Assembly: GCF_009828585.1 (NCBI RefSeq)
Contig: NZ_WSRZ01000005.1
Span: 62,001-126,000, forward strand
Reading direction: 5' to 3'
Length of the DNA: 64,000 nt
From: Shewanella litoralis
GTDB taxonomy: Bacteria > Pseudomonadota > Gammaproteobacteria > Enterobacterales > Shewanellaceae
In this document: positions 50,583 through 59,058 of the stretch, piece after piece
How the letters are laid out: the number at the start of each line of letters is the position of its first letter
How positions within the stretch are numbered: position 1 is the stretch's first letter
Position numbers and translations under genes: made by a program
Notes under the pieces: generated by a model
Databases searched by the model: none
The model's input: only the letters and a program-made list of their open reading frames with translations
What the model was told of the DNA's origin: nothing

Positions 50583-50865
50583 TTCTGGGACTTTTAAATC
50601 TTTGTGGGTCTTTAAAACCATAATAAAGCGAATAGAGAGGTTTTCGCGAAAAAGCACAAAATTTATGTTTGTTATTGTATATCACATTATCACTAAGTTA
50701 TTTTTTACTCCTTTGTGCAAATAAGCCTTGCTCTAGGAGCTTTGCACAGGCATAGTTGCTTTAAGGTGTAATGGTGTAGCGGTACAAAAATACAATGTGC
50801 TGTGTAATACCTAAACATAAATCTATTAGTGACCTTTGGTCTGTCGTCAAAAGAGAGTAATAAGT
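50583..50865. other. rplS-aroF intergenic region
   Basis: About 280 bases with no convincing gene. An inverted repeat TGTGCAAA (50714-50721) with TTTGCACA (50741-50748) could be a hairpin or an operator for aroF. No clear TyrR box (TGTAAA-N6-TTTACA) is visible. Confidence 0.4.
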
Positions 50866-51957
50866 ATGCAGCAAGATACGATTAATAATGTCCACATCAG
50901 CTCAGAACAAGTATTAGTTACGCCAGCAGAACTGAAAAAAGAATTACCACTCTCTACTCATGCTTATCAATATATTCTGAATGCACGTAAACAGGTTGCT
51001 GATATTGTTCATAAACGTGACAACCGTGTACTAGTTGTGACAGGGCCTTGCTCTATTCATGATATCGATGCCGCCAAGGAATATGCATTAAAACTGAAAA
51101 AACTCCATGATGAACTCAGCGGTGAGTTTTATATTTTAATGCGAGTCTATTTTGAAAAGCCGCGTACTACCGTGGGTTGGAAAGGACTGATTAATGATCC
51201 TGATATGAATGAGTCATTTGATGTTGAAAAAGGCTTAAGAATGGCACGTGAGTTAATGATTTGGTTAGCCGAATTGGAATTACCTATCGCAACTGAAGCA
51301 TTAGATCCTATTAGTCCGCAGTATTTATCTGAGCTCGTGACCTGGTCGGCCATTGGCGCAAGAACCACAGAATCACAAACTCACCGTGAAATGGCTTCAG
51401 GCCTATCGATGCCAGTGGGCTTTAAAAATGGTACTGACGGTAAACTTGATGTAGCAATTAATGCATTAAAATCTGCGGCGAGCAGTCATCGTTTTATGGG
51501 GATTAACCAGGAGGGTCAAGTGGCATTATTGCAAACGGCTGGTAACCCAGATGGACATATTATTTTACGTGGCGGTTCAACACCCAATTATGATGCGACG
51601 AGTGTTGCACAAAGCGAAGCGCAAATTCATAAGGCAAAACTCAGTGCACGTTTAGTGGTTGATTGTAGCCATGGAAACTCTTCAAAAGATCATTTGCGTC
51701 AGAAAAACGTTTGTGAAGATGTATTTAACCAAATTGAGACGGGTAATAAATCGATTATCGGTGTTATGCTTGAAAGTAACCTCAATGAAGGTAATCAGAG
51801 TTCAGATAAGCCATTAGCAGAGCTAAAATATGGCGTGTCGGTTACTGACGCATGCATTGACTGGGAAACCACTGAAACTATTTTAAGACAAGGCGCTAAC
51901 CAGTTGTCTGCAGTGTTACCGACTCGATTCGATATGCTACAGGTTGCCAACGGTTAA
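50866..51957 (+). CDS. aroF: 3-deoxy-7-phosphoheptulonate (DAHP) synthase, AroF type
   Basis: The first step of aromatic amino acid synthesis: joins PEP and erythrose 4-phosphate. At 363 residues it is a class I AroFGH enzyme with [10 protein letters not shown] near 57-66, [10 protein letters not shown] near 164-173, and Asp-Cys-Ser-His-Gly-Asn near 265-270. Pairing with tyrA supports the tyrosine-sensitive AroF type. The ATG at 50866 has GAGAG upstream; the frame extends ten codons further without a better start. The stop overlaps tyrA by one base. Confidence 0.93.
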   Translation: MQQDTINNVHISSEQVLVTPAELKKELPLSTHAYQYILNARKQVADIVHKRDNRVLVVTGPCSIHDIDAAKEYALKLKKLHDELSGEFYILMRVYFEKPRTTVGWKGLINDPDMNESFDVEKGLRMARELMIWLAELELPIATEALDPISPQYLSELVTWSAIGARTTESQTHREMASGLSMPVGFKNGTDGKLDVAINALKSAASSHRFMGINQEGQVALLQTAGNPDGHIILRGGSTPNYDATSVAQSEAQIHKAKLSARLVVDCSHGNSSKDHLRQKNVCEDVFNQIETGNKSIIGVMLESNLNEGNQSSDKPLAELKYGVSVTDACIDWETTETILRQGANQLSAVLPTRFDMLQVANG

Positions 51958-53108
51958 TGGATAACAATATGAACGAAAAGACGACTGCTGATCTTGAAAA
52001 TTTACGCGACCTAATTGATGGTGTCGATCAGCAACTGTTGCATTTACTGCGTAAGCGTCTTGATTTAGTCGCTCAAGTTGGTGCGGTAAAACATTCTGCT
52101 GGCGTGCCAATTTATGCGCCTCAGCGCGAAGCATCAATGCTGGCGAAACGTCGTGCAGAAGCACAAAACATGAATGTGTCGCCACAACTTATCGAAGATA
52201 TCTTGCGCCGATTAATGCGTGAGTCTTACTTAAATGAAAAAGATGTTGGCTTTAAACAAGTTAAGCAAGATTTAGGACATGTTGTTGTAGTGGGTGGGCA
52301 AGGTAAGTTAGGCCAGTTGTTTACCCAAATGCTAACCTTGTCTGGTTACAAAGTAAAAAGTATTGATAAAAATGATTGGCAAGATGCTAATGCTATTTTT
52401 GACGGGGCTGGTCTAGTTATTGTCACAGTACCGATTAATGTGACTTGTGATGTGATCCGTGAAAAATTAACCCAGTTACCATCAAATTGTATACTAGCAG
52501 ACTTAACCTCTATTAAAGAAAAGCCGCTTGCAGCGATGCTAGCCGCCCATAAAGGCCCTGTAGTCGGTTTACACCCAATGTTTGGCCCAGATGTAGGCAG
52601 CTTAGCAAAACAAGTTGTGGTGGTGTGTCATGGCCGCCAACCAGAAGCATATCAATGGTTATTACAGCAAATTGAGATTTGGGGGGCGCGTATTGTTGAG
52701 GCTGAAGCTGAGCGTCATGATAATGCGATGCAACTTGTACAAGCAATGCGTCATTTTTCGACTTTTGTTTACGGTTTAAATCTTTGTAAAGAAGAAGCCG
52801 ATATCGATAATTTGTTGCAGTTTAGCTCACCTATCTATCGTTTAGAATTGGCCATGGTAGGCAGACTGTTTGCTCAAGATCCTGAGTTATATGCCGATAT
52901 AATCTTTGCCCAACAAGGGAGCCAGCATGCGATTAGTGATTATTTAGATAACTATCGAGATGCGCTTGCTATGCTCAAGTCGGGTAATCGTCAGGAGTTT
53001 GTCACGCAATTCCAACGTGTCGCCAAATGGTTCGGTGATTTTGCACCTCAGTTCCAACATGAAAGCCGGGCAATGTTACAATCAGTCAATGATATGAAGA
53101 CAGGTTAA
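51957..53108 (+). CDS. tyrA: Bifunctional chorismate mutase / prephenate dehydrogenase (T-protein)
   Basis: Turns chorismate into prephenate and then 4-hydroxyphenylpyruvate for tyrosine. The N-terminal AroQ chorismate mutase is at about 10-95 ([11 protein letters not shown], then Arg-x-Leu-Asp-Leu-Val). The NAD-binding dehydrogenase follows, with Gly-Gly-Gln-Gly-Lys-Leu-Gly near 108-114 and the catalytic His in Gly-Leu-His-Pro-Met-Phe-Gly-Pro. The length of 383 is slightly above E. coli. The ATG overlaps the aroF stop (TAATG), indicating coupling. Confidence 0.95.
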   Translation: MDNNMNEKTTADLENLRDLIDGVDQQLLHLLRKRLDLVAQVGAVKHSAGVPIYAPQREASMLAKRRAEAQNMNVSPQLIEDILRRLMRESYLNEKDVGFKQVKQDLGHVVVVGGQGKLGQLFTQMLTLSGYKVKSIDKNDWQDANAIFDGAGLVIVTVPINVTCDVIREKLTQLPSNCILADLTSIKEKPLAAMLAAHKGPVVGLHPMFGPDVGSLAKQVVVVCHGRQPEAYQWLLQQIEIWGARIVEAEAERHDNAMQLVQAMRHFSTFVYGLNLCKEEADIDNLLQFSSPIYRLELAMVGRLFAQDPELYADIIFAQQGSQHAISDYLDNYRDALAMLKSGNRQEFVTQFQRVAKWFGDFAPQFQHESRAMLQSVNDMKTG

Positions 53109-53237
53109 TCATTTTTAATCGATCAATTTATTGCCAAACAGTAACACAAGGCTTATGTTTAGCTAACGAGATGAACTGAATTTGTCGGTTTATTATCGTT
53201 AGCTAACATCTATAATACTTGCCTTTGGAGGAAACCC

Positions 53238-53582
53238 ATGTCGATGACACCATCGAATATGCTACCTGCTCAACAGGTTGAAGATAATTCCCTTGGGCAT
53301 TTTCTTTATGGCTTAATGAGTGCTTTCCCATTATTTTTTGTCCCTGTTTTGTTAAGTTTATGGCTTAATTTAATCCAGAAAAATGTTAATCCAGAGTCTG
53401 TCCTTGGCAGCCATTTACGCTGGCAACGCATGAGTATTATCGGTTTATGCCCATTCTTTATCGCCGGGTACTGGATTAGCCCATTATGGTTAAGTTTGCC
53501 GATGTATCTTGTCGGTGTCAGTTGGTTTAGTTACCGTATTTTTAAAGGTTGGATAAGCCTCAATGATGGACTCGCTGTATAG
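53238..53582 (+). CDS. Conserved small membrane protein of unknown function
   Basis: A 114-residue protein with three hydrophobic helices (about 27-48, 67-84 and 86-103) and a Ser-His-Leu-Arg-Trp-Gln segment between the first two, reminiscent of DUF4870-like small membrane proteins. It has a strong ribosome site (GGAGG, six bases before ATG) and a terminator after it, so it is a real gene. I do not recognise a function. Confidence 0.75.
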   Translation: MSMTPSNMLPAQQVEDNSLGHFLYGLMSAFPLFFVPVLLSLWLNLIQKNVNPESVLGSHLRWQRMSIIGLCPFFIAGYWISPLWLSLPMYLVGVSWFSYRIFKGWISLNDGLAV

Positions 53583-53608
53583 CCTTCTATCAACAACATC
53601 ATTGAAAT

Positions 53609-53638
53609 AAAAATGCCGAGAATTATCTCGGCATTTTT
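53609..53638. terminator. Bidirectional terminator between the small membrane protein gene and pheA
   Basis: AAAAATGCCGAGA (53609-53621) pairs with TCTCGGCATTTTT (53626-53638) around an ATTA loop, with A and T tails for both convergent genes. Confidence 0.9.
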
Positions 53639-53658
53639 AATGGTGCTTTAAACAGCCT

Positions 53659-55602
53659 TTATCCTTGATAAAGGCTGTGAATAAGATCTGCCTGAGAAAC
53701 GCCATCTTGTTGCTGTAATACGATTGCATCAGCTTTAAGCTGTTTTACTGCATTAGCATGAGTGCTTAATAATGCAGGGTTGACGCAGAAGCTGGTATTA
53801 ACCATCACAGGTAAGTGGCTGCGCGATTTAACTTCAACCACGCCAGCTAAATCGAGGCTGAGCAGCTCTGGGTGAGTAAAACTTCTCACACCTGATTCAC
53901 ACAATCCAAGTTGTTGATTGCCATGGCTGAGCACCGTATCAGCCGCTTGCAGCCAATCGTCAATGCTTGCCATGGTATTACGCTCTAATATGACAGGTAA
54001 ATTAACCGATCCGATTAACGCAAGCATGTCTGGGTTGTACATTTGTTTACCGGCCAAAATGATCATATCGGCTAATTGACTTGCGATGTTGAACTCTTGC
54101 TCTTGATCAATTTGCATTACGCACAGTAGTCCAGCTTGTTCAATTACCTGAGCATGTTGTTTAAGTTGCTGTTCACTCATTTGATTTTTTAAATCGTTAA
54201 GCAGTATTGCTTGAAAGCCCGCTTCTTTAATCAATTTAGCTTGTGTTGCCAGTATGGTGTTGTCTATTGGTAAATTAATTTGTTGTAGTGCGCTAAATTG
54301 ACCTGCACCTAACTGCATATGCTGACATACAAGCTGGGTGTCTTGTGCTTTATATGCACGAGAATGCTTCGCTTGGCTGCTTAGTTGCGCTTTTATCGGT
54401 TCCTGCTTAGAGCTGTCGGGTTCTATTAGCAGCTGAACTTGTGATAGTTGCGTGGGTTTAACCGTTTCACAGGGATAACACCCGAGCACTTTGATAAAGC
54501 GTGTTAATCGCTCTAGCTCTTTAATCGCTTGCTGTACTTCAGTAGTGGCTAAGTTGCCATCTATGTCTAAGTAGAACATTTCTTCCCATGGCGTACCCGG
54601 TATTGGGCGAGACTCAAGTTTACTCATATTGAGATTATGGGCTTTTAATACTAATAGTGCCTCAACCAGAGCGCCAGGCTTTTGACCTGTCGCCATAATC
54701 AATGTTGTTTTTGCGGGTAATTGTGATGGCACTGCAGAGGCTTTTCTGGCAACAACAATAAAACGACTTTGATTTATCTTTTGATTGGCTAAACCGTTTT
54801 CAAGTGCTACTAACTGATATAAAGCTCCGCCTTCAGCACTGCCAATCGCAGCGACAGAGTGATTGTCTGCATCGATAACCTTGCTCATCGCTTCGGCACT
54901 GCTTGAGCAATATTCCAGTTTAATGTGTGGGTACTGGCTTAAATAGCGGCTGCATTGGCTAATAGGTTGCGGATGAGCGTAAATTGTTTTGATATCACTG
55001 ATTTTGCTATCGGGCTTTGCCAGTAAACAGTGTCCAACTTCAATGGTAGTTTCACCGACAATCGATAATGTTGTATGTTGCAAAACGTCATACACTTCGT
55101 TGATTGAGCCTGATGAGGTGTTTTCTATTGGCAAAAATCCATAATCGGCATGTCCTGACTCAACTGCATTGACTATGTCATCAAAACTTTGACAGCCAAA
55201 ATCAATCATTTCTACCTGACGACGCGAGCAATAGCGTGTTGCCGCTAAATATGAATAGGAACCTCTGGCACCTAGGTATGCCACAGTATATTGTTGTTTT
55301 TGGGTGTCTGGATTTGCGCGTCCGTGTAAGTAGGTTTGTTGAAAGAGCACCGAATCTTCAATGATGTTTTGGTAAAGCGATATTACAAAATGTGCATCTA
55401 AACCTTGATCGCGTCCTTGTTGCACCAAACGCTCGAGTAGTTCTTTTTCTCGCTGAGTGTCACGTATCGGTCTAACATCAACTTCTTTACTGCGGGCGAC
55501 ATTTAAGCTCAATTGACGGCGTTTAGATAACAGTTCTAATAACGATTTATCGAGTGCTGTGATCTGCTCACGAGTTTGACTTAACTCTGGTGGTTTTTGC
55601 AT
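53659..55602 (-). CDS. pheA: Chorismate mutase / prephenate dehydratase (P-protein) with an extra C-terminal DAHP-synthase-like domain
   Basis: Makes phenylpyruvate from chorismate. With the ATG at 55602 (GAGG five bases upstream) it is 647 residues, against about 390 for E. coli PheA. Domains: chorismate mutase 1-95, prephenate dehydratase about 103-285 (Pro-Ile-Glu-Asn-Thr-Ser-Ser-Gly; the catalytic Thr-Arg-Phe is Ser-Arg-Phe here), ACT regulatory domain about 295-375 (Gly-Ala-Leu-Val-Glu-Ala, Glu-Ser-Arg-Pro), then about 250 extra residues. This extra part looks like an AroA-beta type DAHP synthase (Gln-Met-x-Asn-Pro, Pro-Val-Ile-Leu-Glu-Arg, Leu-Cys-Glu-Ser-Gly-Val-Arg-Ser-Phe), but the usual Lys-Arg-Gly, Glu-Arg-Gly and Asp-Pro-Ser-His positions read Glu-Arg-Asn, Glu-Ser-Gly and Asn-Thr-Ser-Phe, so it is probably not catalytic. 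Confidence 0.93.
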   Translation of the reverse strand: MQKPPELSQTREQITALDKSLLELLSKRRQLSLNVARSKEVDVRPIRDTQREKELLERLVQQGRDQGLDAHFVISLYQNIIEDSVLFQQTYLHGRANPDTQKQQYTVAYLGARGSYSYLAATRYCSRRQVEMIDFGCQSFDDIVNAVESGHADYGFLPIENTSSGSINEVYDVLQHTTLSIVGETTIEVGHCLLAKPDSKISDIKTIYAHPQPISQCSRYLSQYPHIKLEYCSSSAEAMSKVIDADNHSVAAIGSAEGGALYQLVALENGLANQKINQSRFIVVARKASAVPSQLPAKTTLIMATGQKPGALVEALLVLKAHNLNMSKLESRPIPGTPWEEMFYLDIDGNLATTEVQQAIKELERLTRFIKVLGCYPCETVKPTQLSQVQLLIEPDSSKQEPIKAQLSSQAKHSRAYKAQDTQLVCQHMQLGAGQFSALQQINLPIDNTILATQAKLIKEAGFQAILLNDLKNQMSEQQLKQHAQVIEQAGLLCVMQIDQEQEFNIASQLADMIILAGKQMYNPDMLALIGSVNLPVILERNTMASIDDWLQAADTVLSHGNQQLGLCESGVRSFTHPELLSLDLAGVVEVKSRSHLPVMVNTSFCVNPALLSTHANAVKQLKADAIVLQQQDGVSQADLIHSLYQG

Positions 55603-55660
55603 ATTGACCTCAATGTAACGCAACAGTCTGACGTATGGTGAATACAACAGTATTTATAAG

Positions 55661-55687
55661 ACAAAAAAGCCTCCCAGTGGGAGGCTT
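55661..55687 (-). terminator. pheA attenuator terminator
   Basis: On the minus strand AAGCCTCCC and GGGAGGCTT (plus coordinates 55667-55687) form a stem with a three-base loop, followed by six U residues (55663-55668 region). The 5' arm (GCCTCC) can also pair with GGAGGC inside the leader reading frame, giving an alternative antiterminator. Confidence 0.85.
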
Positions 55688-55707
55688 TAGAATTTTCATT
55701 TTCGTTT

Positions 55708-55782
55708 TTACACAGAAAATCCGCCTCCGAGGGTGGGCTGAATAAAAAAGAAAATAAAAAAGCGGAATATTTTTGTGTTCAT
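55708..55782 (-). CDS. pheL: pheA leader peptide (attenuation)
   Basis: A 24-codon frame directly before the pheA attenuator. It begins MNTKIFRFFIFFFIQ and contains seven phenylalanines, six of them within eight residues (positions 6-13). Ribosome stalling at these codons when charged tRNA-Phe is scarce should favour the antiterminator and let transcription enter pheA. The position matches E. coli pheL, between raiA and pheA. The ribosome site is weak. Confidence 0.88.
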   Translation of the reverse strand: MNTKIFRFFIFFFIQPTLGGGFSV

Positions 55783-55850
55783 AGGGTAAAACTAAAGCCA
55801 CGGAGTTAACCTGTCAATGTAATTCTACTCAACAAGATACAATTACAAGC

Positions 55851-55877
55851 AAAAGAAAGCGCACCCGAAGGTGCGCT
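55851..55877 (-). terminator. Probable terminator after raiA
   Basis: AGCGCACC and GGTGCGCT (55858-55877) form a stem with a four-base loop, followed on the minus strand by a U-rich stretch interrupted by a C. Confidence 0.6.
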
Positions 55878-55895
55878 GGTGAATGATAATTAACA

Positions 55896-56249
55896 TCAAG
55901 CTGCGTTTTCCTCCTTATAAACATACTCAAATTCGCTTTCTGTGTCATTGGGTAATGAAACGTGGCGTTGAGCCTGGGGTTTGTGAGTCAGGCGGTTTAG
56001 CTGTTTTTCCAGCTTTTGTCCCATTGCAGTAATCGCTGCGTATAGGTTTTCACTTTTCGCCTGGGCAAATAAATCTCCACTAGGTAATCCAACCGAAGCC
56101 TCAATTTTAAACAACTGCTTTTCTTGTGTGATAATGACGTGCGGGTTAATTAACTGAATATCGTGTCGAGAGAGTTTTTCTAATCGTCCTTCAATTCTTT
56201 CGCGGATGAGGGCAGTGACTTCAAGTTGTTTGCTAGTGATTTTCAGCAT
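55896..56249 (-). CDS. raiA: Ribosome-associated inhibitor / hibernation factor RaiA (YfiA)
   Basis: Binds the 30S decoding region in stationary phase or cold and blocks translation. 117 residues, with the short-HPF fold pattern: N-terminal Ile-Thr-Ser-Lys-Gln-Leu-Glu-Val-Thr, Ala-Ser-Val-Gly-Leu-Pro-x-Gly-Asp-Leu-Phe-Ala near 53-64 and Asp/Asn-Leu-Tyr-Ala-Ala-Ile near 69-74. An extended C-terminal tail after residue 90 is typical of RaiA rather than HPF. The gene sits upstream of pheL-pheA as in E. coli, with a CRP-like site before it. Confidence 0.92.
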   Translation of the reverse strand: MLKITSKQLEVTALIRERIEGRLEKLSRHDIQLINPHVIITQEKQLFKIEASVGLPSGDLFAQAKSENLYAAITAMGQKLEKQLNRLTHKPQAQRHVSLPNDTESEFEYVYKEENAA

Positions 56250-56307
56250 ATTTAGAACCTTCTTGTTGTTTGCTTAACTTCAGATTACCAAGGTTAACTA
56301 TAAAAAT

Positions 56308-56323
56308 CGTGATCTAAATCACA
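56308..56323. promoter_or_regulatory. CRP-like site upstream of raiA
   Basis: CGTGATCTAAATCACA matches TGTGA-N6-TCACA at 9 of 10 fixed positions and lies about 60 bases before the raiA start. FNR sites have a related form (TTGAT-N4-ATCAA) but fit less well. The remaining interval to the next gene (56324-56705) is AT-rich with nothing else recognised. Confidence 0.6.
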
Positions 56324-56705
56324 CTTTTGCAGGCTGTTAGTGTCAAGTGCTGCATATTTGATCGCTTAGACATTTTTGACAATTTATCGTTAAAATTTCC
56401 TTGTATTACGCTGCAGAACAGCTCATATTTGAATGAATAAGTTGATACTAAATTATCTTTTTTGTCTATTTATTGCACTATTTATGGCGTTTGGTAAACC
56501 ATCAAAACCTACGTTGTTATTTCGTTTATTTTACCTCCTCTTGTCGTTCCGCTTCTGTTAATCATATTATTTGTACTTTTTTCATCATTGCGTGAACTGC
56601 CATTAGTCAATGCTTGACACTGTTTTAACTTTTTTTGATAAAAGAGCAAAATCTGTCACCGATTTGATATCATCCCAGAACGCAAATGGATATAGGCAGT
56701 TATCA

Positions 56706-57371
56706 ATGAGTATAGAACAACACAAAATAAAGGTATGGGATTTTCCAACACGCTTATTTCATTGGTCCATGGTTGGCTTACTAGGTGGCTTGTGGTGGAC
56801 CGCTGACATTGGCGAGATGCAATGGCATCAAGTACTGGCATATGTGTTAATGATACTAATTTTATTTAGATTGATTTGGGGCGTAATAGGGAGTGAAACA
56901 TCTCTGTTTAGTCAGTTCTTTGTTGGACCTAAAAAAGTCATCAATTATGCGCTAACCAACCCAAAACCAGCATCATTAGGACATAACCCTTTAGGTGGCT
57001 ATATGGTGTTTGCGTTGCTTGGTTTATTAGTGTTGCAATTAACGACTGGTTTATTTGCTACCGATGAGATTTTTACTGAGGGGCCATTAATTCACCTGGT
57101 GTCGTCTGATACCGCAAGTTGGTTAACCTGGTTACACAAAACCAATTTCAATGTGATTTTAGGGTTAGTTGTACTACACGTTGCAGCTGTGATTTTGCAT
57201 GTGGTTAAAGGCGACAATATTTTAAAAGCGATGTTTAGTGGCTATAAGTACGTGAGTGGCAAAGTCACGGCTCCGACTTTACGTTCACCTTGGTTAGCCT
57301 TGGCGGTAGTTGCTGTATTGTTTGCTGGTATTTGGTGGCTATTGTTAGAGCCCGTGGTGAGTTTTTTATAG
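56706..57371 (+). CDS. Cytochrome b561-type membrane protein
   Basis: A diheme-type b cytochrome of the inner membrane, about 221 residues from the ATG at 56706, which gives the typical start ending Val-Trp-Asp-Phe-Pro-Thr-Arg-Leu-Phe-His-Trp. Histidine ligands are likely His19 in that motif, the His of Met-Gln-Trp-His-Gln-Val and those in Thr-Trp-Leu-His-Lys and Val-Val-Leu-His-Val-Ala-Ala. Five to six helices are visible. An upstream ATG-less extension adds 32 residues that do not look like the family. It is convergent with a cytochrome c' gene, a common pair. Confidence 0.87.
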   Translation: MSIEQHKIKVWDFPTRLFHWSMVGLLGGLWWTADIGEMQWHQVLAYVLMILILFRLIWGVIGSETSLFSQFFVGPKKVINYALTNPKPASLGHNPLGGYMVFALLGLLVLQLTTGLFATDEIFTEGPLIHLVSSDTASWLTWLHKTNFNVILGLVVLHVAAVILHVVKGDNILKAMFSGYKYVSGKVTAPTLRSPWLALAVVAVLFAGIWWLLLEPVVSFL

Positions 57372-57402
57372 CTTAGTTCTCAGGCTGTATTAGGTTATAA
57401 AA

Positions 57403-57434
57403 AAATAAAGCCCATCCGATGGGCTTTATTTCTT
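57403..57434. terminator. Bidirectional terminator between the b561 and cytochrome c' genes
   Basis: A 12-base stem (57403-57414 with 57420-57431) around loop TCCGA, with A- and T-rich flanks. Confidence 0.85.
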
Positions 57435-57452
57435 AGATTAATTTATAGCGTC

Positions 57453-57905
57453 TTAATCTTTTTTGTATACATCATGACAACCTTTACAGCTTTTACCAGT
57501 GTTAGCAAAAGCTTGTTTAATCAGGTTTTGGTCTGTAGATTTCGCAGCAACCGCTAATGCCGCGGCGTTATCTTGAAATTCGGTCATTTTGCTGTCGAAA
57601 TCTGCTTTGTCCTGCCAAATTTTAGCAAGCGCTTCAGTATCGCCTTTATCTGAACCGGCGATAAAACCTTCGTGAGGTAGTTTAGATAGGGCTGCAACAT
57701 TGTCAGCACGGCTACTAAACACCGCCGCATCAAACGGCTTTTTGCCTTTTAACATGGCACCCATGTCACCAAAGTTATAGGCAATCAAACCAAATGCAGA
57801 TTGACGATATTCAATTGCGTCAGCAGGTTTTTCAAAGTTGTTAGCAAATGCAGCAGGGATTAATATTGCCGTCGCAGCAATAGCAAGTAATGTCTTTTTC
57901 ATCAT
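57453..57905 (-). CDS. Cytochrome c'
   Basis: A 150-residue periplasmic haem protein with a signal peptide (about 1-21, ending Ala-Phe-Ala) and a four-helix bundle. The single haem motif is at the C-terminus, Cys-Lys-Gly-Cys-His at about 139-143, as in class II cytochromes c (cytochrome c'). Such proteins bind NO or CO, or carry electrons from a cytochrome b561 partner; the exact role here is inferred from the neighbouring b561 gene. Confidence 0.92.
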   Translation of the reverse strand: MMKKTLLAIAATAILIPAAFANNFEKPADAIEYRQSAFGLIAYNFGDMGAMLKGKKPFDAAVFSSRADNVAALSKLPHEGFIAGSDKGDTEALAKIWQDKADFDSKMTEFQDNAAALAVAAKSTDQNLIKQAFANTGKSCKGCHDVYKKD

Positions 57906-58138
57906 GATCCTTCTCTTCTTTCTAGTAATAGCACGGGTTCCATAAGCACTTATTCAAGTCTGTTACACATATCATTATGAGTGTAAACATGTAATCAGTC
58001 ACAGTTTTATTCTACACAATTTTATTGCAACAATGCGATATCTTTTATCGAAGGTGTTCCAGACTGTATTTTGCAAAGTACTCAGGTTAATTGATACACT
58101 TGTACTGTTTCGGCATTACTACAAAGAGAATAAAAATT

Positions 58139-58417
58139 ATGCGTGCCAACTGGAATTTAGTTGTAGATAAAATATTAACTCATGCAAATGATGAAGACCT
58201 GTCAGTGTTGTTTCAATTATTACTGACAGAAGAAGAGCGAAGCGCGGTGTCGGGGCGTTTACAGGTGTTCCAAACTTTGCTTGCCGGTGAAATGAGTCAG
58301 CGGCAAATTGCCACTGAACATCAAGTGAGTATTGCCACTATTACACGCTGTTCAAATTATTTAAAAAATATGTCACCAGGCCAGCGAGCCAAAGTGAGAA
58401 AGCTAATCTTAGATTAA
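58139..58417 (+). CDS. trpR: Trp operon repressor TrpR
   Basis: A 92-residue DNA-binding protein. The TrpR signature is clear: Leu-Leu-Ala-Gly-Glu-Met-Ser-Gln-Arg-Gln-Ile near 46-56 and the recognition helix Val-Ser-Ile-Ala-Thr-Ile-Thr-Arg-Cys-Ser-Asn near 61-71. It is shorter at the N-terminus than E. coli TrpR (108). The ATG at 58139 is used; the frame stays open upstream from a TTG at 58091. No trp genes are nearby, so it acts in trans. Confidence 0.92.
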   Translation: MRANWNLVVDKILTHANDEDLSVLFQLLLTEEERSAVSGRLQVFQTLLAGEMSQRQIATEHQVSIATITRCSNYLKNMSPGQRAKVRKLILD

Positions 58418-58459
58418 TTCATCCTGGACCAAGTTGTTGGCTCGTTGTCCCTCAGGCAA

Positions 58460-58843
58460 TTATTGGCGGATGCCTTTAGGATACTTGTGATGTCTATAGC
58501 TTGAGCGTCGCATAATTAAGTAGGCGCCGTATGTCACTAAACATAGCGCAAATAACGTGCTCGAATCTCGTGGATAGAAACGGTATAGACTGAGCGCAGA
58601 AAATACATAAATAAAAGGTAGTAGCCCATACAACGTCTCTGGTATTGCGCCAGTTTTGCGTTTGCGTTTTGGGTCAGTGCGACGATTTTTTGAGCGCAGG
58701 TTATAGACGTGGGCGCCATATAGGTACACCACAGTGGAAGCAATAAGAGCGTAACTCGGCTCAAGTAAAAATAGGCTTACAGTACCAACAATCATATAGC
58801 TGTAAGGTAATAATTCGTATACGGGTTTAATTAACATAAGCAC
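58460..58843 (-). CDS. Small membrane protein of unknown function
   Basis: A 127-residue protein with four hydrophobic segments in two pairs (about 8-28 and 29-46; 70-87 and 93-110) separated by a strongly basic loop (Arg-Ser-Lys-Asn-Arg-Arg-Thr-Asp-Pro-Lys-Arg-Lys-Arg-Lys). The C-terminal end is also basic. The two halves look alike (Leu-Pro-Tyr/Phe-x-Tyr start; Tyr-Gly-Ala-His/Tyr end), suggesting an internal duplication. I do not recognise a family. Confidence 0.65.
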   Translation of the reverse strand: MLMLIKPVYELLPYSYMIVGTVSLFLLEPSYALIASTVVYLYGAHVYNLRSKNRRTDPKRKRKTGAIPETLYGLLPFIYVFSALSLYRFYPRDSSTLFALCLVTYGAYLIMRRSSYRHHKYPKGIRQ

Positions 58844-59033
58844 TCCGTCGCTATGTATTAATTATTATATGGATAGGCAATTAACGAGGATCTTCATGAC
58901 ATTGTGGTCCATTACAGTCTTGAAGATAAGTCTGGTTAATTGCTGTTATTTACATTTACAGTATAACGCATATAAAAAGGCACTGCCTAGAACTTAGACA
59001 ATGCCTTAATGTTTTTTCAAACTTTCTAATGAC

Positions 59034-59054
59034 ACTGAGTACATTTTACTCAGT
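59034..59054. repeat. Small hairpin just after slyD
   Basis: ACTGAGTA (59034-59041) and TACTCAGT (59047-59054) form an 8-base stem with a five-base loop next to the slyD stop. There is no strong U-tract, so its use as a terminator is doubtful. Confidence 0.4.
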
Positions 59055-59058
59055 ATAA

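Noticed and set aside
50405-50623. 72-codon frame crossing the end of rplS and its terminator
   Set aside because: It reads through the terminator hairpin and overlaps L19 in another frame.
50795-50860. A 21-codon frame ending six bases before the aroF start, considered as an aroF leader peptide
   Set aside because: It has no ribosome site and is not rich in Tyr, Phe or Trp, and no terminator follows it.
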